A stretch of 64,000 nt of DNA from positions 64,314-128,313 of the forward strand of contig CAJTLY010000001.1 in the NCBI GenBank assembly GCA_910577095.1, in the 5' to 3' direction. The DNA is from an uncultured Alphaproteobacteria bacterium. Lineage in GTDB: Bacteria; Pseudomonadota; Alphaproteobacteria; RF32; CAG-239. The notes below the pieces were generated by a model, which was given only the letters and a program-made list of their open reading frames with translations, did not search any database and had not been told where the DNA came from. A program made the position numbers and the translations under genes. How positions within the stretch are numbered: position 1 is the stretch's first letter; each line of letters starts with the position of its first letter. Below are positions 1 to 7,828 of the stretch, in pieces.

Positions 1-1
1 G

Positions 2-292
2 GCGCTGGATGAGGCCGTAGCCGACGCCGTTGATGCGATTGATGACGAAAAAATTGCCAAGATCAAAAACAAAATGCTGGCCGGGCTGATTTATCTTAAA
101 GACAACCCGTTTGATGCCGCTTATATCGTCGGTTCGTTGTACAGTATCGGCATGAGTCGTGAAGATATTGAGAATTATGCCGATAATATTCGCAAGGTGA
201 GTGCCGGTAACGTTCGCGAAGCTGCTCAACAACTGCTGAAAAACTATGCCGTTGTCGAAGGCGTGGCCAACCCGGAGAAAGCGCATGATTAA
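2..292 (+). CDS. M16 family zinc peptidase, C-terminal part (5' end outside window)
   Basis: Open from the left edge, this frame encodes the last 96 residues of a protein that ends in EKAHD. Its helical C-terminus, with an Asp/Ala-rich stretch followed by a segment around YIVGSLYSIGMS, looks like the last domain of an M16 (insulinase/pitrilysin-like) peptidase. The following gene is also M16, and tandem pairs with one catalytic and one non-catalytic subunit are common in alphaproteobacteria. The zinc motif HxxEH would lie upstream of the window and cannot be checked. The stop overlaps the next start by 8 bases, so the two genes are translationally coupled. Confidence 0.65.
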   Translation, partial: ALDEAVADAVDAIDDEKIAKIKNKMLAGLIYLKDNPFDAAYIVGSLYSIGMSREDIENYADNIRKVSAGNVREAAQQLLKNYAVVEGVANPEKAHD

Positions 293-1661
293 AAAATATT
301 TTTGGTTGTGGATACTTCCTGTTGCCGGGCTTGTTTTCGGCGGTATGATGTTTTTTAAACCCGCTTTTGATCCGGCAGCGCTGGTCAAAAATTCCGAGCT
401 GGGCGGCCGTCGTTTTTCGGTACCGGTTACTGAAGTGGTGTCGCCGCAATACGGAATAAAGGCCTATTTGCTGGAAGACCGTTCCAATCCGATTATCAGC
501 GTCAGTTTTGTTTTTGCACATGCCGGGCTTGGTGCCGAACCCGAAGGTCGGGCCGGCATTTCTAAGATAAGCGCGGCAATGATCGGCGAAGCCGCCGGCG
601 GGATGAATTCGCAGCAGTTTAAGGAAAAGCTGGAAGACTATGCCGTTTCGATCGGCTACAGTGCCGATAAAGATGATTTTTCGGGACAATTGCTGACGAT
701 AAAGGAATTTGCGCCGCTCGCTTTTGAAATGCTGCGACAAACTTTGTTTGAAGCCGAACTTGATTCCGATGACCTGAAACGGATTAAAAGACAGATGCTG
801 GCGATGTTAGAGCGGCAGAACGAAAGCCCGGAAACCAAGCTGAGCCTGATTGCCAACCGAGAAATCTTCGGCAACCATCCTTACGGGCGTAATCCGTTGG
901 GTCGCAAGGATGATATTCAAAAAATGACGACGCAGGATATTCGGGACTTTGTTGCCGCCAATTTAGGACGCGACAATCTGATTGTCGGTATTGCGGGCGA
1001 TCTGACACCGCAGGAGGCGGGCCGTATGCTGGATCAAATTTTCGGAGCCTTGCCGGAGCAGGGTGCCGTTGACCGAGTGGCTGAAATCATGCCCGATTTC
1101 GGTCTTGAGACGGTTAATGTCAATCAAGATTTGGCACAAAGCGTTTCTTTCATTGCCGCAAAAGGAACCCGGCGTACTGCTGAGGACTTTTACCCGTTGT
1201 ATATTGCCAATTATATTCTCGGCGGTTCCGGATTAAATTCGCGTCTGAATTTGTCGGCACGGGAAAAAGAAGGTTTGACTTACGGCATTTATACCGGATT
1301 GTCGATTCCCGATAAAAGCGCCTTAATTGTCGGCGGTTTTTCTTCAACGCCGCAAAATTTTGCCCGGGTGGCGGAGATTTTTAGCCGCGAATGGCAAAAA
1401 ATGGGACAGGAAGGCGTTTCGGCGCAGGAATTAAAAGAAGCCCAAGATTATTTGATTGCTTCTTACAATCTTCGGTTTGCCGATATTACGGCCATTTCCG
1501 AAATGCTGGTTTATATGCAAAAGACCGGATTAGGCATCGATTTTTTACAAAAACGAAATGATTATGTTGCCGCGGTAACGGCAGAACAGGTTAATCAGGC
1601 CGCAGCCCGTTATTTTACGCCTGAAAATCTGCGCATGATTAACCTTGGAAAGTTTAATTAG
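285..1661 (+). CDS. M16 peptidase-like protein, probably non-catalytic subunit
   Basis: 458 residues. An N-terminal hydrophobic segment (about residues 5-22, WLWILPVAGLVFGG) indicates an exported or membrane-anchored protein. The M16 fold is supported by a long N-terminal domain and by a C-terminal R/Y-type element, SRLNLSAREKEGLTYG, near residue 315. Where catalytic members carry HxxEH this protein reads GRAGISKISAAMIGE, so the zinc ligands are missing. It probably pairs with the product of the preceding overlapping gene, as non-catalytic subunits do in this family. The ATG at 285 is preferred over a more upstream start because it directly precedes the signal-like segment and overlaps the previous stop. 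Confidence 0.8.
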   Translation: MIKKYFWLWILPVAGLVFGGMMFFKPAFDPAALVKNSELGGRRFSVPVTEVVSPQYGIKAYLLEDRSNPIISVSFVFAHAGLGAEPEGRAGISKISAAMIGEAAGGMNSQQFKEKLEDYAVSIGYSADKDDFSGQLLTIKEFAPLAFEMLRQTLFEAELDSDDLKRIKRQMLAMLERQNESPETKLSLIANREIFGNHPYGRNPLGRKDDIQKMTTQDIRDFVAANLGRDNLIVGIAGDLTPQEAGRMLDQIFGALPEQGAVDRVAEIMPDFGLETVNVNQDLAQSVSFIAAKGTRRTAEDFYPLYIANYILGGSGLNSRLNLSAREKEGLTYGIYTGLSIPDKSALIVGGFSSTPQNFARVAEIFSREWQKMGQEGVSAQELKEAQDYLIASYNLRFADITAISEMLVYMQKTGLGIDFLQKRNDYVAAVTAEQVNQAAARYFTPENLRMINLGKFN

Positions 1662-1676
1662 ACTAGGAGAAATAAA

Positions 1677-3317
1677 ATGGAAAAAAATCTAACAAAAACC
1701 AAGGCTTGGAAAAAACTGGCCCTCCATTATCGTTTTTTTAAAGACGTAGAAATGAAAAATCTGTTTGCTTTGGATGCCCAGCGCGGCTCAAAATACACAA
1801 TTCCGCTCGGACCGCTTTATCTCGACTATTCAAAAAACAGATTTAACGAAAAAACAATGCGTTATCTGCTCGATTTAGCAAATGAGGTTAAACTTCATGA
1901 CAAAATAGAAGCAATGTTTACCGGTCAAAAGATCAATGTAACCGAAAACCGTGCCGTTTTGCATACGGCCCTTCGCAATCGCCGGAATACGCCGGTGTAT
2001 GTCGACGGCAAGAATGTTATGCCGGATATCAATGCGGTGTTGGTCAAAATGAAAAAATTTACCGAAGCGGTTCGTTACGGTGAATTCAAAGGTGCCACCG
2101 GCAAAAAGCTCACCAACATTGTCAATATCGGCATCGGCGGTTCCGATCTCGGGCCTTATATGGCCACCGCGGCTTTGAAAGAATATTGGGCCAAGGACAT
2201 CAAATGCTATTTTATCTCCAACATTGACGGTTCCGCCTGCGAAGACGTCTTCAGCCAGGTTGATCCCGAAACCACTTTGTTTGTCGTGGTTTCCAAAACC
2301 TTTACCACCATCGAAACGCTGACCAATGCCAGAACCTGTCGCAAATGGCTGGTTGATGCGCTGGGCGAATATGCGGTTGCCAAACATTTCGTTGCGGTGT
2401 CGACCAACACGGCCGAAGTTGAAAAATTCGGCATTAATCCGGAAAATATGTTTGAGTTCTGGGATTTTGTCGGCGGCCGTTATTCCATGTGGTCGGCGGT
2501 TGGTTTAACGATTGCTCTGGCGGTCGGTATGGATAATTTTGAAAAAATGCTGGACGGCGCCAACGAAATGGATCTGCATTTCCGCCATACGCCTTTTGAG
2601 CGCAATATTCCGGTTATTATGGCTTTGCTGGGTGTCTGGTACAACAACTTTTTCGGTTTTCATCAACAAGGCATTATTCCTTATGACCAGGATTTGCGCT
2701 ATCTGCCCAACTATTTGCAACAGTTGGACATGGAAAGCAACGGAAAATCAACCGACAAGAACAACAAGTTTGTCAAATATGCCACCGGTCCCGTTTTGTT
2801 CGGCGGTCCGGGGACCGATGTTCAGCACTCGTTTTTCCAGCTGATCCATCAGGGAACTTCGATTGTGCCGCTGGATCTGATTATTCCGGCAATTTCACAT
2901 AACGAAATCGGCGATCATCACGAAATTTTGGTTGCGAACGCTCTTGCGCAGGGCGAAGCTCTGATGTGCGGCAAAACGGTGGCCGAAGCGGCAATGGAAC
3001 TCTCCAAAGCCGGCAAAACCGCCGCTGAAATCAGCCGACTGAAACGGTATAAATCCTTCACGGGCAATCGTCCGACCAACACCATTGTCATTAAAAAGCT
3101 TGATCCGTATACGCTTGGCATGCTGGTTGCAATGTATGAACATAAAGTGTTTGTCGAAGGAGTAATTTGGGATATCAATTCGTTTGACCAAATGGGTGTT
3201 GAACTCGGCAAACAAATGGCTTTGAGCATCTTGCCTGAGTTGCAGGGCCATGCGTCGGGGCTGCATGACAGTTCGACCCGCGGACTGATTGCTCTGATTA
3301 ATAAAATTCGCAAATAA
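1677..3317 (+). CDS. pgi: glucose-6-phosphate isomerase
   Basis: 546 residues, full length for the long bacterial Pgi. It interconverts glucose-6-phosphate and fructose-6-phosphate in the cytoplasm. The sugar-phosphate binding segment IGIGGSDLGPYM lies near residue 155 and the family block FWDFVGGRYSMWSAVG near residue 265. The C-terminal segment with GVELGKQMA is also present. AGGAGA lies just upstream of the ATG. It follows the M16 gene by only 15 bases and is followed closely by mutL, so all three may share a transcript although their functions are unrelated. Confidence 0.96.
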   Translation: MEKNLTKTKAWKKLALHYRFFKDVEMKNLFALDAQRGSKYTIPLGPLYLDYSKNRFNEKTMRYLLDLANEVKLHDKIEAMFTGQKINVTENRAVLHTALRNRRNTPVYVDGKNVMPDINAVLVKMKKFTEAVRYGEFKGATGKKLTNIVNIGIGGSDLGPYMATAALKEYWAKDIKCYFISNIDGSACEDVFSQVDPETTLFVVVSKTFTTIETLTNARTCRKWLVDALGEYAVAKHFVAVSTNTAEVEKFGINPENMFEFWDFVGGRYSMWSAVGLTIALAVGMDNFEKMLDGANEMDLHFRHTPFERNIPVIMALLGVWYNNFFGFHQQGIIPYDQDLRYLPNYLQQLDMESNGKSTDKNNKFVKYATGPVLFGGPGTDVQHSFFQLIHQGTSIVPLDLIIPAISHNEIGDHHEILVANALAQGEALMCGKTVAEAAMELSKAGKTAAEISRLKRYKSFTGNRPTNTIVIKKLDPYTLGMLVAMYEHKVFVEGVIWDINSFDQMGVELGKQMALSILPELQGHASGLHDSSTRGLIALINKIRK

Positions 3318-3331
3318 AAAGGGTTTTGTCC

Positions 3332-5164
3332 ATGTCTATCCGCATTCTGCCCAATAATCTGGTCAACCAGATTGCAGCCGGCGAGGTTATTGAACGGCCG
3401 GCTTCGGTGGTTAAAGAGTTGGTTGAAAACTCGATTGACGCCGGCGCAACCTCAATAGAAATAACCTTGGTTGACGGCGGAAAATCGCTGATTGCGGTCA
3501 GCGACAACGGTAAAGGCATGGACAAAGAAGACTTGAGTTTGGCAGTGGAACGGCATGCCACCTCAAAACTCCCTGACGATGATTTGTTTCATATCAGCTA
3601 TCTCGGGTTTCGCGGTGAGGCGTTGCCGTCCATTTCGTCGGTGGCGCGTCTGAGTATGGTATCGCGGACCCGGGAGGCGGAAAACGGATGGAAGCTCGAA
3701 GTCAACGGCGGGGTCAGACAGGAAGCTGTTCCTTCGGCGTCCGGAATCGGTACCAGAATCGAAGTCAGAGACTTGTTCTATGCCACGCCGGCACGGCTCA
3801 AATTTCTGAAAACCGGCAGCGGCGAAACCGCTCAGTGTATTGACATGGTTAACCGGATTGCGATGGCCAACCCGCAAGTGTCTTTTTATCTGATGGATGA
3901 CCAAAAGAAAAAAATCAGTCTCAACGCCTGTCAGGGCGAATTGTTCGATGCCCGTCTGAAACGTCTCAGCGATGTAATGGGGCGGGAGTTTGGAGAAAAC
4001 GCACTGCTGATTGATGCTGCGCGCGACAATATCCGCATCAGCGGTTATGTCAGCCTGCCGACTTTTAACAAAGCCAACTCGCTTTCCCAGTATCTGTTTG
4101 TGAACAACCGGCCGGTGCGTGACAAATTGCTTCTCGGTGCAATCAGGGGCGCATATCAGGGGGTGCTGGAAAACGGACGTTATCCGGTTTGCGCGCTTTT
4201 TTTTGACGTTAATCCCGATTATGTTGACGTCAATGTTCATCCGGCCAAAGCCGAAGTTCGTTTTTTTGACAACGCCTCTGTTCGCGGTTTGTTGGTGAGT
4301 GCGATTCGTAATGCTTTGGCGGCCGGCAGCCGGCAGACCGCTGCACCGCTCAATCTGGAGAGCTTTTTGCAAGACAGTTTGGAGGCTTCGGCCGCGGCCG
4401 TTTCTTCCGTCGCGGAAAATGAAATGGTGTTTTTGAACGATTATGGTGCAGCGGTGCCGCCGACACGTTTGCAGATGCCTTTGCCTTCGCGCGCGCCGCG
4501 AAACGCCGCACTGCCGGAATTGGAACGGCGTTTTTCGGTACGGGCCGAAGAAGTCTCTTCCTCCGAAACGGTACCCGAAACCGAAGGTGTTCTGGGACAG
4601 GCCAAGGCTCAGTTTCATAATACCTATATCATTTCTCAGACGTCTGACAGTATCGTGTTGATTGACCAGCACGCCGCTCACGAACGCATCGTGATGGAGA
4701 AAATGAAAAAAGCGCTCACCGAGGGACGAAAACCGGCAACTCAAATGTTGTTGATTCCGGAAATCGTGGAACTGAACCTGCCGGATAAACAGCGCCTGTT
4801 GGAAAATGCCGCCGGTCTGTCCGATTTGGGGTTGGCGATTGAAGAGTTTGGCCCGGCAGCGGTGATTGTCCGTGAGATTCCGGCACTGATTAAAGATTGT
4901 GACGTGCGGCGGCTGGTTAATGATCTGGCCGAGCAAATTGCCGAATGGGGAACCGATTTTGCTCTTGAAGACAAACTTAACCACATTTGCGCTACCGTCG
5001 CCTGTCATGGTTCGGTACGGGCCGGGCGAAGTCTTAATCTGGCGGAAATGAATCATTTGCTGCGCGAAATGGAAAAGACGCCCAACGCCGGTCAGTGCAA
5101 CCACGGCCGTCCGACATATATCGAATTGAAAATAAAGGATATTGACAAACTGTTTCACCGTTGA
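3332..5164 (+). CDS. mutL: DNA mismatch repair protein MutL (endonuclease type)
   Basis: 610 residues. The N-terminal GHKL ATPase has KELVENSIDAGA, DNGKGM and GFRGEAL in order within the first 100 residues. The C-terminal dimerisation domain carries DQHAAHERIVME near residue 450, which fits the DQHA(x)2E(x)4E metal-binding motif of nicking MutL proteins, together with ACHGSVRAG and CNHGRPT. This is therefore expected to be a latent endonuclease, not the E. coli MutH-dependent type. The ATG at 3332 is chosen over an upstream TTG at 3326. The gene lies 14 bases after pgi. Confidence 0.96.
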   Translation: MSIRILPNNLVNQIAAGEVIERPASVVKELVENSIDAGATSIEITLVDGGKSLIAVSDNGKGMDKEDLSLAVERHATSKLPDDDLFHISYLGFRGEALPSISSVARLSMVSRTREAENGWKLEVNGGVRQEAVPSASGIGTRIEVRDLFYATPARLKFLKTGSGETAQCIDMVNRIAMANPQVSFYLMDDQKKKISLNACQGELFDARLKRLSDVMGREFGENALLIDAARDNIRISGYVSLPTFNKANSLSQYLFVNNRPVRDKLLLGAIRGAYQGVLENGRYPVCALFFDVNPDYVDVNVHPAKAEVRFFDNASVRGLLVSAIRNALAAGSRQTAAPLNLESFLQDSLEASAAAVSSVAENEMVFLNDYGAAVPPTRLQMPLPSRAPRNAALPELERRFSVRAEEVSSSETVPETEGVLGQAKAQFHNTYIISQTSDSIVLIDQHAAHERIVMEKMKKALTEGRKPATQMLLIPEIVELNLPDKQRLLENAAGLSDLGLAIEEFGPAAVIVREIPALIKDCDVRRLVNDLAEQIAEWGTDFALEDKLNHICATVACHGSVRAGRSLNLAEMNHLLREMEKTPNAGQCNHGRPTYIELKIKDIDKLFHR

Positions 5165-5184
5165 GAGGGAAAGACGTCAACGAT

Positions 5185-5205
5185 AATAACAATTTGTTAT
5201 TTTTT
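5185..5205 (+). terminator. short AT-rich hairpin with T-run after mutL
   Basis: A 6-bp stem AATAAC/GTTATT with a 5-base loop is followed by a run of T. It is weak in GC but sits 20 bases after the mutL stop and just before the tRNA promoter, so it may end the pgi-mutL transcript. Confidence 0.4.
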
Positions 5206-5208
5206 AGC

Positions 5209-5237
5209 TTGACTTTATAAGACTAATTTTGTAAAAA
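5209..5237 (+). promoter_or_regulatory. probable sigma-70 promoter of tRNA-His
   Basis: TTGACT (5209-5214) lies 17 bases before TAAAAA (5232-5237). The predicted start is a few bases upstream of the tRNA at 5251. The -35 is close to consensus and the -10 is weak. Confidence 0.5.
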
Positions 5238-5250
5238 CACTCTCAGTAAT

Positions 5251-5328
5251 GGCGAAAGTAGCTCAGTTGGTTAGAGTACCGGTTTGTGGTACCGGGTGTC
5301 GTGGGTTCGAGTCCCATCTTTCGCCCCA
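5251..5328 (+). tRNA. tRNA-His (GTG)
   Basis: Cloverleaf with G-1 at 5251 paired to C73, the identity mark of tRNA-His. The acceptor stem is GCGAAAG/CTTTCGC. The anticodon stem CCGGT/ACCGG encloses the loop TTGTGGT with anticodon GTG. The T-arm has the GTTCGA loop and CCA is encoded at 5326-5328. Confidence 0.97.
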
Positions 5329-5338
5329 TTAAAAAAAT

Positions 5339-5359
5339 CCTCCTTCGGGAGGTTTTTTT
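5339..5359 (+). terminator. Rho-independent terminator of tRNA-His
   Basis: Stem CCTCC/GGAGG with a TTCG tetraloop is followed by seven T, 10 bases after the tRNA. Confidence 0.9.
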
Positions 5360-5444
5360 ATGGGTAAAAGAAAGTTGGCCGTTTTTACGTTTTTTTGTCT
5401 AGGCTTTGACGCTTATATCGGATATATTGATTTATTTTTTTGCA

Positions 5445-5576
5445 CGAGGATACTATGTTGATACAACAGGAAAGAATACTCAAAAGATAGCAGAGTATAT
5501 ACGGAACCAATTAAAAGAAGACGAGGAGGCAAGTCAGTTGACTATGGATTTAGACCCATTTATGGGTAGCAAGTAG
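5445..5576 (+). pseudogene. remnant of IS200-family transposase TnpA (C-terminal end)
   Basis: The frame reads RGYYVDTTGKNTQKI, then EYIRNQLKED, and ends with DPFMGSK and a TAG stop. This closely follows the remembered C-terminus of Salmonella IS200 TnpA (RGYYVDTVGKNTAKI... SPFTGRK). Upstream the frame breaks: FFC is one base out of register with RGYY, and no N-terminal HUH part is recognisable. The 80 bases after the stop hold GC-rich stem-forming sequence ending near CCCCCGGCTATTTTT, which may be the former right end of the element. The rest of 5360-5757 holds no other gene that I can see. The copy is dead and cannot move by itself. Confidence 0.75.
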
Positions 5577-5757
5577 TCTTCGCTCGGTCGGAATCGGATA
5601 CGCCGTTTAGGCGGGGCTGGTAAGATGAGCCTTCTTAGGCGTATGTGAAGAACCCCCGGCTATTTTTATGCTCAAAAACCGGTTTGCGGTGGAAACAAGC
5701 ATAAAAAAACCGCCTTTTTTACCAACGGCAAAAAAAACGGCAGAAGTTCGGCAACCG

Positions 5758-5928
5758 TTAATGAATCGAGGTTGCGGATTGTTTTTCATCTTCCAGGGTT
5801 TTAATCTGGGAGAGCAGGGCTTGTACGACTCTTTGATTGAGGTTATGAACTTTGGCATACTCAATCAGCTGATTGAATTGTTTGTTTTTCAGCAATTCCA
5901 GTTGTTGGTGGACAGTGAGGTACTTCAT
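5758..5928 (-). CDS. small helical protein of unknown function
   Basis: 56 residues beginning MKYLTVHQQLELLKNKQF. The sequence is rich in Gln, Leu and Lys and predicts two amphipathic helices. It has no signal peptide or membrane segment. No good ribosome binding site is visible in front of the ATG, which lowers confidence. A hairpin followed by a run of T on the minus strand (AACGG...CCGTT then T8, about 5738-5760) lies at the end of the gene and supports a real transcription unit. I do not recognise the family. Confidence 0.5.
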   Translation of the reverse strand: MKYLTVHQQLELLKNKQFNQLIEYAKVHNLNQRVVQALLSQIKTLEDEKQSATSIH

Positions 5929-5994
5929 ACGGTAATTTGTTAAATAATTAATTTCATTGTACGTTTAGCATTATTTTCCTGTCTTGGCAAGTAC

Positions 5995-6795
5995 CTAATT
6001 GCGTTTTAAAGACATCATTTCCATACGGTGGTTATTCAAAAATTGTTGATAGAGGTCATTTTCGGTCAACAGCGGTTTGTTGCGGCTGGCCTCAATTCCG
6101 TGAAGCTTGCCGTCTTTTCCGATCTCCAGCCCTTCCTGATGCAGTTCCATGGCAAACTTTTGCAAAAACTTGTCGCCGTTGGGAACTTTCTCGGCAGATT
6201 GTTGCTTTTTAATCACAATATCCCTGATCAACATTTTATCAATAAGCAGGGAAGATTGAAACCGTGTTTCCGCTTTGTCGACGGCCAGCCCTTTGTGACG
6301 ACAGCGGGCATGATGAACCCGATCAATTTCTGCATCACTGATTTTACGATCACCCTGAAAATGCATTTGAGACAGATCTCCGTGTTCGTCAATCGCAAAA
6401 CTGACGTTATAGGAACCAAAGTCATATCCTTGGGTTTTTGAACCGGCAGGATGATCTTTTTTATCCAGTAAAACGCCTGAAATTGTGAGGGCTTCTTCTT
6501 TACTCAAGCCCGTCTGACTGAAAACTTCAATCAATTCGGACGGGGTAATTCGACCGTTGCAATCAACTTTTTGAAGATAAAAATCCAGAAAACGGTCACA
6601 TTTTTCCTGATCGGCATTAATCTCTGTGAGAGCCGAAGCCAGCTTTTTGGGACTGAAATAGGCTTTGGGTGCTGTCTGCCGGTCGTGGGAAGAACTGTGT
6701 CCCTGAGCGCTTAAATTACCGGATGAGAGTACGGCAACACTTGTAACCAATATCAGAGCACGCCATTTTTGTGTCAGTTTGTCTTTAAGATTCAT
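5995..6795 (-). CDS. secreted protein of unknown function
   Basis: 266 residues from the ATG at 6795, which has AAGGA eight bases upstream; an in-frame ATG at 6804 is too close to that site. A signal peptide covers about residues 1-30 (WRALILVTSVAVLSSGNLSAQ). The mature part is charged and His-rich. It has one segment resembling an EF-hand-like loop (DFYLQKVDCNGRITPSEL) but not enough ligands to call calcium binding. It stands alone between a small - strand gene and the tRNA-Gly repeat region. I do not recognise the family. Confidence 0.7.
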   Translation of the reverse strand: MNLKDKLTQKWRALILVTSVAVLSSGNLSAQGHSSSHDRQTAPKAYFSPKKLASALTEINADQEKCDRFLDFYLQKVDCNGRITPSELIEVFSQTGLSKEEALTISGVLLDKKDHPAGSKTQGYDFGSYNVSFAIDEHGDLSQMHFQGDRKISDAEIDRVHHARCRHKGLAVDKAETRFQSSLLIDKMLIRDIVIKKQQSAEKVPNGDKFLQKFAMELHQEGLEIGKDGKLHGIEASRNKPLLTENDLYQQFLNNHRMEMMSLKRN

Positions 6796-6897
6796 CGGCG
6801 TCATCCTTATGATAATAAATAATGAATTATACTATAACATTTTTGATAAGAGGTCAAATGATATTGTCAGAACAGAATTTTCGGAAGAGAGAAGGTT

Positions 6898-7174
6898 ACA
6901 GGACTGTTTGACCGCCTCCGGCCCTTTCGGGTTCGATCCCCTTGATAACGATTATGCGGGAAGTTTGGAGCGGGTAACGGGAATACGCGGCTCTGCCGCT
7001 CGTAGCTCGGTTGCCGGCTTCGCTGCAATCGGTTGTCACCGCTTTGGCTCAGGCTGTCAACCTACGCCCGTCGTTGTCAAACAGTTCACAGGACTGTTTG
7101 ACCGCCTCCGGCCCTTTCGGGTTCGATCCCCTTAATAATGATTATGCGGGAAGTTTGGAGCGGGTAACGGGAAT
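6898..7174. repeat. 190-bp tandem duplication carrying the 3' end of tRNA-Gly
   Basis: An 87-base block at 6898-6984 recurs at 7088-7174 with 2 mismatches, so the repeat period is 190 bases. Each copy ends inside the T-arm of a tRNA-Gly read on the minus strand; the first copy therefore holds only the last 19 bases of the tRNA including CCA, and the second belongs to the intact gene. Each block also contains GGGTTCGATCCCC, a T-arm-like sequence on the + strand. GTCAAACAGT and ACTGTTTGAC form a 10-bp inverted repeat around 7075-7101. There is no gene in 6796-7155. The break point in a tRNA T-loop is what site-specific integration or excision at a tRNA gene leaves behind. Confidence 0.85.
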
Positions 7175-7229
7175 CGAACCCGCATTAAAAGCTTGGGAAG
7201 CTCTCATTCTACCATTGAATTATACCCGC
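7156..7229 (-). tRNA. tRNA-Gly (CCC)
   Basis: Read on the minus strand, the acceptor stem is GCGGGTA/TACCCGC followed by T73 and encoded CCA. The anticodon loop is TTCCCAA, giving anticodon CCC. The T-loop is GTTCGATTC. The 3' portion is duplicated 190 bases further downstream on the transcribed strand. Confidence 0.95.
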
Positions 7230-7385
7230 AAAAGGTATTTCTGTTATATTATGATCTCGGCAAAAATCAATAAAAAAATGAAGGGCAGGAATAATATTTT
7301 CCCCACTGATGAATTATTCCTTTGAAAAATGGCGGCGGAGATCTTATAAAGTTATTGAACATAATTTTGATTCAGGAGAAAAATA

Positions 7386-7715
7386 ATGAAAAAACTGTTT
7401 ATTTTACTGGCAGCTGCCGGAATCTTCGCAACTTCTCAGGTTAATGCGGCGGATTTAGTCGATTATGCGAAAACCGCACAAGAAAAAATTGATTCTGCAA
7501 CCGCCGGAATTGAAAACAAAAAAGAAGAAATAGCTGCCCGCAAAGCAGAAAAAGAAGCCGCGGCCAAAGCTAGAAAAGCAGAGAAAAAAGCGGCAATCGA
7601 AGCTAAAAAAGCCGAAAAGAAAGCGGCCGCAGAAGCGCAGAAAGCCGAACGGGAAAAAGCTTTGGAAGATACCAAAAACAGCCTTGACAACCTTAAAAAG
7701 GCTTGGACAAAGTAA
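7386..7715 (+). CDS. secreted Lys/Ala/Glu-rich coiled-coil protein
   Basis: 109 residues. A clear signal peptide (about residues 1-21, ending QVNA-A) precedes a region of alternating KAEKEAAAKA-like repeats (about residues 45-90) that predicts one long charged helix or coiled coil. Such proteins sit in the periplasm, but low-complexity sequence like this does not identify a family. TCAGGAGAA precedes the ATG, and the gene has its own terminator, so it is a monocistronic unit. Confidence 0.8.
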   Translation: MKKLFILLAAAGIFATSQVNAADLVDYAKTAQEKIDSATAGIENKKEEIAARKAEKEAAAKARKAEKKAAIEAKKAEKKAAAEAQKAEREKALEDTKNSLDNLKKAWTK

Positions 7716-7733
7716 TTGTTTGTCTGCTTACAG

Positions 7734-7765
7734 GAACTCCGGAAAATTTCGGAGTTCTTTTTTTT
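7734..7765 (+). terminator. terminator after the coiled-coil protein gene
   Basis: Stem GAACTCCG/CGGAGTTC with an 8-base loop is followed by eight T. Confidence 0.9.
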
Positions 7766-7776
7766 GTTTTAAATGC

Positions 7777-7811
7777 AAAAAGGCCGCCTTTTTTTCAAAG
7801 GCGGCCTTTAA
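7777..7811 (-). terminator. terminator downstream of ppiD
   Basis: The perfect inverted repeat AAAGGCCGCCTTT/AAAGGCGGCCTTT lies between convergent genes and can serve the - strand ppiD transcript as well as the + strand. Confidence 0.8.
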
Positions 7812-7828
7812 CGAGAACTAAACTCAGT

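Noticed and set aside
3563..5158. 531-codon - strand frame inside mutL
   Set aside because: mutL is complete with all motifs; the opposite frame has no domain and is Arg/Gln/His-rich as typical for shadows.
5607..5864. 85-codon - strand frame after the IS200 remnant
   Set aside because: It runs in another frame over the better supported 56-codon gene and through its terminator.
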